Shown: in pieces, positions 15,494-18,184 of the stretch
Layout of the letters: every line of letters begins with the position of its first letter
Position numbering within the stretch: the stretch's first letter is position 1
Origin: an uncultured Collinsella sp.
GTDB taxonomy: Bacteria; Actinomycetota; Coriobacteriia; Coriobacteriales; Coriobacteriaceae
Length of the DNA stretch: 18,184 nucleotides
Assembly (NCBI GenBank): GCA_902494555.1
Contig: CABUTR010000030.1
Span: 1 to 18,184 of the forward strand
Reading direction: 5' to 3'
The notes under the pieces: model-generated
Told to the model about the DNA's origin: nothing
What the model saw: only the letters and a program-made list of their open reading frames with translations
Databases searched by the model: none
Made by a program: the position numbers and the translations under genes

Positions 15494-15832
15494 ATGAAGA
15501 AGATTACGGCGATTGTTCGTGCCGAGAAACTTGAGGTTCTTAAAGATGCGCTGTTTGCTGCTGATGTTCGTGGTATGACCATCAACCAGGTGCAGGGCTG
15601 CGGTGCACAGCATGGCTGGAAGGAGTACGTGCGCGGCAACGAGTTGCTTGTCAACACGATCCCTAAGGTGCAGTTCACGCTCATTTGTGCCGATGAGCAT
15701 GTCGACGGCATTGTCGAGATTATCTGCAACGCCGCTCGCACCGGAGCCGTCGGCGACGGCAAGATCTGGGTCGAGCCGGTCGAGGAAGTCATCCGCATCC
15801 GTACCGGCGAACACGGCGCCGCCGCGGTGTAG
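15494..15832 (+). CDS. glnK: P-II nitrogen regulatory protein
   Basis: This small trimeric signal protein reads 2-oxoglutarate and ATP/ADP and controls targets including the ammonium transporter. The 112-residue product matches the family in length and in TGAVGDGKIWV (83-93) and VIRIRTGE. The T-loop (about 37-55, GAQHGWKEYVRGNELLV) lacks tyrosine at position 51, the residue uridylylated in enterobacteria and adenylylated in some actinobacteria; it is leucine. Tyr45 is present but displaced, so control is probably by ligand binding alone. The start is set by GAGAGGA seven bases before the ATG. Clustering with amt favours GlnK over GlnB. A GC-rich hairpin follows. Confidence 0.93.
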   Translation: MKKITAIVRAEKLEVLKDALFAADVRGMTINQVQGCGAQHGWKEYVRGNELLVNTIPKVQFTLICADEHVDGIVEIICNAARTGAVGDGKIWVEPVEEVIRIRTGEHGAAAV

Positions 15833-15848
15833 GACAATCTTTCGCCTG

Positions 15849-15878
15849 ACGGGCGCGCCTCTCTTGGGGCGCGCCCGT
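15849..15878 (+). terminator. GC-rich hairpin after glnK
   Basis: ACGGGCGCGCC pairs perfectly with GGCGCGCCCGT (11 bp) around an eight-base loop, beginning 17 bases after the stop codon. The following bases (TCTCGTCTAC) are only modestly T-rich, so termination may be incomplete and allow some read-through to the HAD gene. Confidence 0.65.
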
Positions 15879-15913
15879 TCTCGTCTACAATATCGTGCAG
15901 ACGAAGGAGAGGC

Positions 15914-16777
15914 ATGCCCATGATCAAGATGTTTGCGAGTGACTTAGACGGAACGCTGCTGAACGCCCTGCACAAGGCAGATGGGACCATCCGCCGTGCC
16001 ATTCGCGAGCTAACCGAGGCTGGCCTGCATGTGGTTCCCGCGACCGGACGCTCGACGCTGCCGATTGGTGAGCATGGCTTTACGGGCCTGGCGCTTGACG
16101 CCTGCTGCTCCAATGGATCAATCGTGCGCGACAGTCATGGCGAGGTGCTCAAAACCTGGACCATCGACCCGCAGGTTACCGAGGAGCTGCTCAAGGCGTT
16201 CCCGGACATTTGCTTCGACTGCTCCACGCCCGATGGCATGTTCTCGAGCGGTTCGTTCGAGATGCACCAGGCGGGTTTTAAGAAGGACAGCCCTATCAAG
16301 CGCATCGTGATGCGCGGCATGCGCGCGCGTGGCGGCTATCACGAGGAGCAGTATTTCGATCAGTCGATCGGCGACATCTTGCGCCACGATGTTTGCAAGA
16401 TCAACTGCCGCGTGACCTCGCCCGAGCTGGAGCGCGACCTTAAAGCATATTTGGCCGAGCGATCGGACCGCGTGGTCAACGCACCGTTCGATCCGGTGAT
16501 GTTCGAGATCACGGACGTGGCGTGCAACAAGGGCGAGAGCGTGGCCTGGCTGGCGGGCTACTACGGTATTGCCGAGGACGAGGTCGCGGTCTACGGCGAC
16601 GGCGGCAACGACATTGCCATGCTCAAGCGTTTCCGCCACAGCTACGCGACCAAAAACGCTAGCGATGCAGCTAAAGCCGCCGCGAGCGCAACTATCGGCA
16701 GCTGCATGATCCACGCCGTCCCCAAACACATGCTCGCCACCATGCACAAGCAAAACTCCCGCACCATCATCGAATAA
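15914..16777 (+). CDS. Cof-type HAD-superfamily hydrolase
   Basis: This 287-residue cytosolic phosphatase of HAD subfamily IIB acts on small phosphorylated metabolites; the specific substrate cannot be read from sequence. Motif I is DLDGTLL with nucleophile D10 and acid D12, motif II lies in PATGRS, motif III lysine is K206 (CNKGES), and motif IV is GDGGNDIAML (D229, D233). The cap domain is inserted at about residues 80-190. AAGGAG precedes both the ATG at 15914 and a second in-frame ATG at 15920; the spacing does not decide between them. It is followed immediately by a palindrome at 16778. Confidence 0.9.
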   Translation: MPMIKMFASDLDGTLLNALHKADGTIRRAIRELTEAGLHVVPATGRSTLPIGEHGFTGLALDACCSNGSIVRDSHGEVLKTWTIDPQVTEELLKAFPDICFDCSTPDGMFSSGSFEMHQAGFKKDSPIKRIVMRGMRARGGYHEEQYFDQSIGDILRHDVCKINCRVTSPELERDLKAYLAERSDRVVNAPFDPVMFEITDVACNKGESVAWLAGYYGIAEDEVAVYGDGGNDIAMLKRFRHSYATKNASDAAKAAASATIGSCMIHAVPKHMLATMHKQNSRTIIE

Positions 16778-16806
16778 TGTGACAAAGGGACAGCCCTTTT
16801 GTCACA
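16778..16806. repeat. TGTGACAAAGGG palindrome, copy 1
   Basis: TGTGACAAAGGG (16778-16789) pairs with CCCTTTTGTCACA (16794-16806) with one bulged base and a four-base loop. It directly abuts the HAD stop codon. No T-tract follows, so it is not an ordinary terminator. It resembles copy 2 at 17211-17241. Confidence 0.7.
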
Positions 16807-16824
16807 GGGGTCTGTGTGCTTGGA

Positions 16825-16844
16825 ATACGAACATATATTCGTAT
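16825..16844. promoter_or_regulatory. LexA-like operator dyad
   Basis: ATACGAA and TTCGTAT form a perfect seven-base dyad around six bases. The core CGAACATATATTCG differs by one base from a symmetric CGAAC-N4-GTTCG box, the LexA operator form known from actinobacteria and Firmicutes. It covers the -35 position of the promoter at 16862, where a repressor would block transcription. Identification as a LexA site is inference. Confidence 0.45.
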
Positions 16845-16861
16845 ATATAACTAGGCTCTGG

Positions 16862-16867
16862 TAGAAT
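16862..16867 (+). promoter_or_regulatory. -10 element of the small-ORF promoter
   Basis: TAGAAT matches five of six consensus bases. The -35 position is poor (TTCGTA at 18-base spacing) and lies inside the LexA-like dyad. An almost identical -10 with its flank (ggtagaat) recurs on the minus strand at 17126-17133. Confidence 0.45.
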
Positions 16868-16905
16868 CGGTATCGTTGACGGCAGTTCCATGTGCCGGGC
16901 AGCGC

Positions 16906-16923
16906 CCTCCATCTGATGGGAGG
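16906..16923 (+). promoter_or_regulatory. Leader hairpin sequestering the ribosome-binding site
   Basis: CCTCCAT (16906-16912) pairs with ATGGGAGG (16916-16923) around a three-base loop, with one bulged G. The right arm contains the Shine-Dalgarno GGGAGG, so the hairpin would limit ribosome access. The full element GGGAGGTGAT (16918-16927) is nearly fully complementary to the 16S rRNA 3' end. Confidence 0.5.
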
Positions 16924-16931
16924 TGATGCCC

Positions 16932-17057
16932 ATGACCGATCTGATTGATTTCGTGAGACTTCTGACCGCTTTGGTCTCGTTCTTCACGGCGCTTGTCGGC
17001 CTTTCCGAGGCACTCAAGCAGCGTTCGAAGCGCAACAGAAGGGGTCGCCGCCGCTAA
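16932..17057 (+). CDS. 41-residue hydrophobic peptide with basic tail, type I toxin-like
   Basis: The peptide has a single hydrophobic helix at about residues 4-24 (LIDFVRLLTALVSFFTALVG) and a tail of 17 residues in which Arg and Lys dominate. This is the plan of small membrane-active type I toxins, but I recognise no specific family. Coding is supported by the near-perfect Shine-Dalgarno GGGAGGTGAT four bases before the ATG (core GGAGG at eight bases), and by a stop right after the Arg-rich end. An in-frame ATG at 16926 overlaps the ribosome-binding site and is less likely. Regulatory features around it (LexA-like dyad, occluded ribosome-binding site, inverted downstream promoter) support a tightly controlled toxic product. 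An alternative is a harmless small membrane protein or chance ORF. Confidence 0.6.
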   Translation: MTDLIDFVRLLTALVSFFTALVGLSEALKQRSKRNRRGRRR

Positions 17058-17058
17058 G

Positions 17059-17119
17059 GCATTGACCCCCTAATGCAAACAACGGCGCTGCCCAGCTAGC
17101 TACAACTTGGGCTGCCGTC
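17059..17119 (-). ncRNA. Candidate antisense RNA facing the small ORF
   Basis: A minus-strand promoter (17126-17154) would start a transcript near 17119 that runs toward and perhaps into the small ORF. Its first part can fold a hairpin (GCCCA/TGGGC, 17112-17108 with 17094-17090), and a second stem (GCATT/AATGC, 17059-17076) lies just past the ORF stop. Neither is followed by a U-tract, so the 3' end given here is a guess. It would act as antitoxin by pairing with the mRNA. Entirely predicted. Confidence 0.35.
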
Positions 17120-17133
17120 GACACTATTCTACC
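17084..17133. repeat. Inverted, diverged copy of the small-ORF promoter and leader
   Basis: Read on the minus strand, this segment shares three ordered blocks with 16860-16906: ggtagaat (17133-17126), gacggcag (17119-17112) and gggcagcgcc (17093-17084). All three are exact; the sequence between has diverged. The two copies flank the small ORF in inverted orientation, so one transcript spanning both could pair its 5' and 3' ends. Confidence 0.7.
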
Positions 17134-17154
17134 CACGAATGACTTTTTGGACAA
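17126..17154 (-). promoter_or_regulatory. Convergent promoter downstream of the small ORF
   Basis: On the minus strand TTGTCC (17154-17149, four of six) and TAGAAT (17131-17126, five of six) are 17 bases apart. It points back toward the small ORF and has no coding gene of its own. Confidence 0.5.
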
Positions 17155-17210
17155 TCGGTACTGCCGCTTCAAAAGCCAGGCACAACTGGCACAACCTAGG
17201 CGGTCGCTGA

Positions 17211-17241
17211 ATGTGACATGGGAACTGCCCCTTTGTCACAT
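17211..17241. repeat. TGTGACA...TGTCACA palindrome, copy 2
   Basis: ATGTGACA (17211-17218) pairs with TGTCACAT (17234-17241), with GGG/CCC pairing further in. The order gggaac-tgcccctttgtcac resembles copy 1 at 16778. The two copies bracket the small-ORF locus. Confidence 0.65.
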
Positions 17242-17270
17242 CCAAAATATTGCCTTTACGTGTTGATACA

Positions 17271-17310
17271 CACGGTGTGCAATAATACTCGCACTGTGCA
17301 ATAGCGCACA
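17271..17310 (+). promoter_or_regulatory. Repeats upstream of the TetR gene, possible operator
   Basis: TGTGCAATA occurs at 17276-17284 and 17295-17303, exactly 19 bases apart. The second copy is part of the dyad TGTGC-N6-GCACA, and CACAC-G-GTGTG lies beside the first. Paired sites on one face of the helix just before a regulator gene suggest autoregulation. No convincing -35/-10 pair was found. Confidence 0.4.
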
Positions 17311-17332
17311 GGCTGAGTAACAAGGAGGACGC

Positions 17333-18043
17333 TTGTCCCAGCTCGAGAAATGCGATCGCCGGTCCCTTCGCTCGCAGCGTGCCCTTCGCCAGGCGCTTGC
17401 CAGCGAACTTGCCGAAAGCGGCGATCTTTCGCGCATTAATGTCGCGTCGCTCACCGAGCGCGCTGGCCTTACGCGCCGCACGTTCTATTCGCACTACCGC
17501 GATATCCCCGACTTTATCAATCAAATCGAGGACGGCTTGCTGGCCGAGATCCGTGAGCGCATTGAGCTCATCACCGCAGCTCAGCTGCCCGATCTCTATC
17601 ACAACATCGATGAGCTCGAGCCGGCACCTGGTTCGGTTGAGCTGCTGCGTTATCTTGCGGCCAACCGCGACTTAATCGGTGCGCTGCTGGGTCCGGGCGG
17701 CGACCAGGCCTTCATTAAAAGGATCATCGACACCGCTCGTGAGGCTGTGGTGCCGCGTGCGCAGACGGGCATTTTGGGCCTGGCGCTGGGCACGTTCTTT
17801 GACTACTACGTCACCTACGTCGTGAGTGCCGAGGTCGGCATGATTCAGCGCTGGTTTGAGCGTGGGCTCACCGAATCGCCCGAGGCCATGGCGCGCATTA
17901 TGACGGTGCTCGCTTTTGTGCGCCCTGGTGATCTGTATGGCCAACCCATCGATATCAACGTGCCGGAATACGGCATGAAGTTATTGAACTTACAGCTCGA
18001 GGACGCGGCCGACACCGCCGCAGCCGTCGAGTCCAACAACTAA
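17333..18043 (+). CDS. TetR/AcrR-family transcriptional regulator
   Basis: The 236-residue protein has an N-terminal helix-turn-helix (about 10-60: INVASLTERAGLTRRTFYSHYRDIPDFINQI) of TetR type, and a C-terminal ligand domain with FFDYYVTYVVSAEVGMIQRW, which resembles the TetR_C_8/DhaS-like group. It begins with TTG at 17333, placed four bases after AAGGAGG; no ATG lies in a suitable position, so the rare start is well supported. Its ligand is unknown. The next gene starts 11 bases after its stop with its own ribosome-binding site, so the two probably form an operon, and the direct repeats upstream may be its operator. Confidence 0.9.
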   Translation: MSQLEKCDRRSLRSQRALRQALASELAESGDLSRINVASLTERAGLTRRTFYSHYRDIPDFINQIEDGLLAEIRERIELITAAQLPDLYHNIDELEPAPGSVELLRYLAANRDLIGALLGPGGDQAFIKRIIDTAREAVVPRAQTGILGLALGTFFDYYVTYVVSAEVGMIQRWFERGLTESPEAMARIMTVLAFVRPGDLYGQPIDINVPEYGMKLLNLQLEDAADTAAAVESNN

Positions 18044-18054
18044 GAGGAGAGACA

Positions 18055-18184
18055 ATGAGCAAACTCGTCGAGGGCATTAAGGACCGTATGGTTGCTGCCG
18101 CGCGCGAGGCCGCGCCCGCCGTGGTGGATGCCGCGCAGAAGGCCGCGACCGCAGCTGCCGAGAAAGTTGCTGAGGCAGTTGCCG
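18055..18184 (+). CDS. Start of an alanine-rich protein, cut by the window end
   Basis: An ATG follows GAGGAG with five-base spacing, 11 bases after the TetR stop, and the frame remains open for 43 codons to the window end. The visible part is rich in Ala, Glu and Lys with an amphipathic helical pattern (KDRMVAAAREAAPAVVDAAQ) and no signal peptide. I cannot assign a family. Its position suggests it is a target of the TetR regulator. Confidence 0.65.
   Translation, partial: MSKLVEGIKDRMVAAAREAAPAVVDAAQKAATAAAEKVAEAVA

Noticed and set aside
16778..16806. Intrinsic terminator of the HAD gene
   Set aside because: The stem is bulged and is followed by GGGGTCTG rather than a T-tract, and a similar palindrome occurs at 17211.
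17129..17602. 157-codon minus-strand open frame across the TetR start
   Set aside because: It overlaps the TetR gene antisense, crosses the palindrome at 17211, and has no motifs or ribosome-binding site.

Overview
The window is GC-rich bacterial chromosome with actinobacterial-style genes and short intergenic spaces. The gene set (a SEC-C methionine aminopeptidase, an HD/CmpB-like membrane pair, a GluB-C-D-A-type transporter, a short DXS-like enzyme, an amt-glnK pair) and the dispersed palindromes suggest a gut Coriobacteriia member such as Collinsella. That assignment is an inference from recall. I saw no rRNA, tRNA, CRISPR array or intact insertion sequence.

Layout. 43-930 (-) is a type I methionine aminopeptidase. 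1091-1867 (-) is a TYW1-like radical SAM protein, divergent from an alpha/beta hydrolase at 2093-2890 (+). 3102-5363 (+) is a two-gene signalling operon: a four-part protein (N-terminal sensor-like segment, degenerate GGDEF, receiver, HD-GYP) followed by an Hpt phosphotransfer protein, closed by a strong bidirectional terminator. 9755-5469 (-) is a five-gene operon with a well-formed promoter: Tat-type solute-binding lipoprotein, two permeases, ATPase and a class-I amidotransferase-fold gamma-glutamyl hydrolase. Together these look like glutamate/glutamine-type import with hydrolysis of a gamma-glutamyl compound. 9756-10212 is non-coding and holds the promoter, three tandem palindromes and the dxs terminator.

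10213-11994 (-) is a shortened, active-site-divergent DXS-like enzyme. 12223-13803 (+) is a coupled pair: an HD-domain protein and a CmpB-like membrane protein. 14002-15832 (+) is an ammonium transporter and a P-II protein, separated by a 106-bp imperfect hairpin. 15914-16777 (+) is a Cof-type HAD phosphatase. 17333-18043 (+) is a TetR regulator followed by the start of an alanine-rich gene cut by the window end.

The most unusual stretch is 16778-17241. A 41-codon ORF, hydrophobic with an Arg/Lys tail, has a near-perfect Shine-Dalgarno sequence buried in a hairpin. Its promoter overlaps a LexA-like dyad. An inverted, diverged copy of its promoter and leader lies downstream and points back at it. 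Two copies of the same palindrome bracket the unit. This resembles an SOS-controlled type I toxin-antitoxin locus (TisB/IstR-like in logic, par/Fst-like in layout). That reading is inference and untested.
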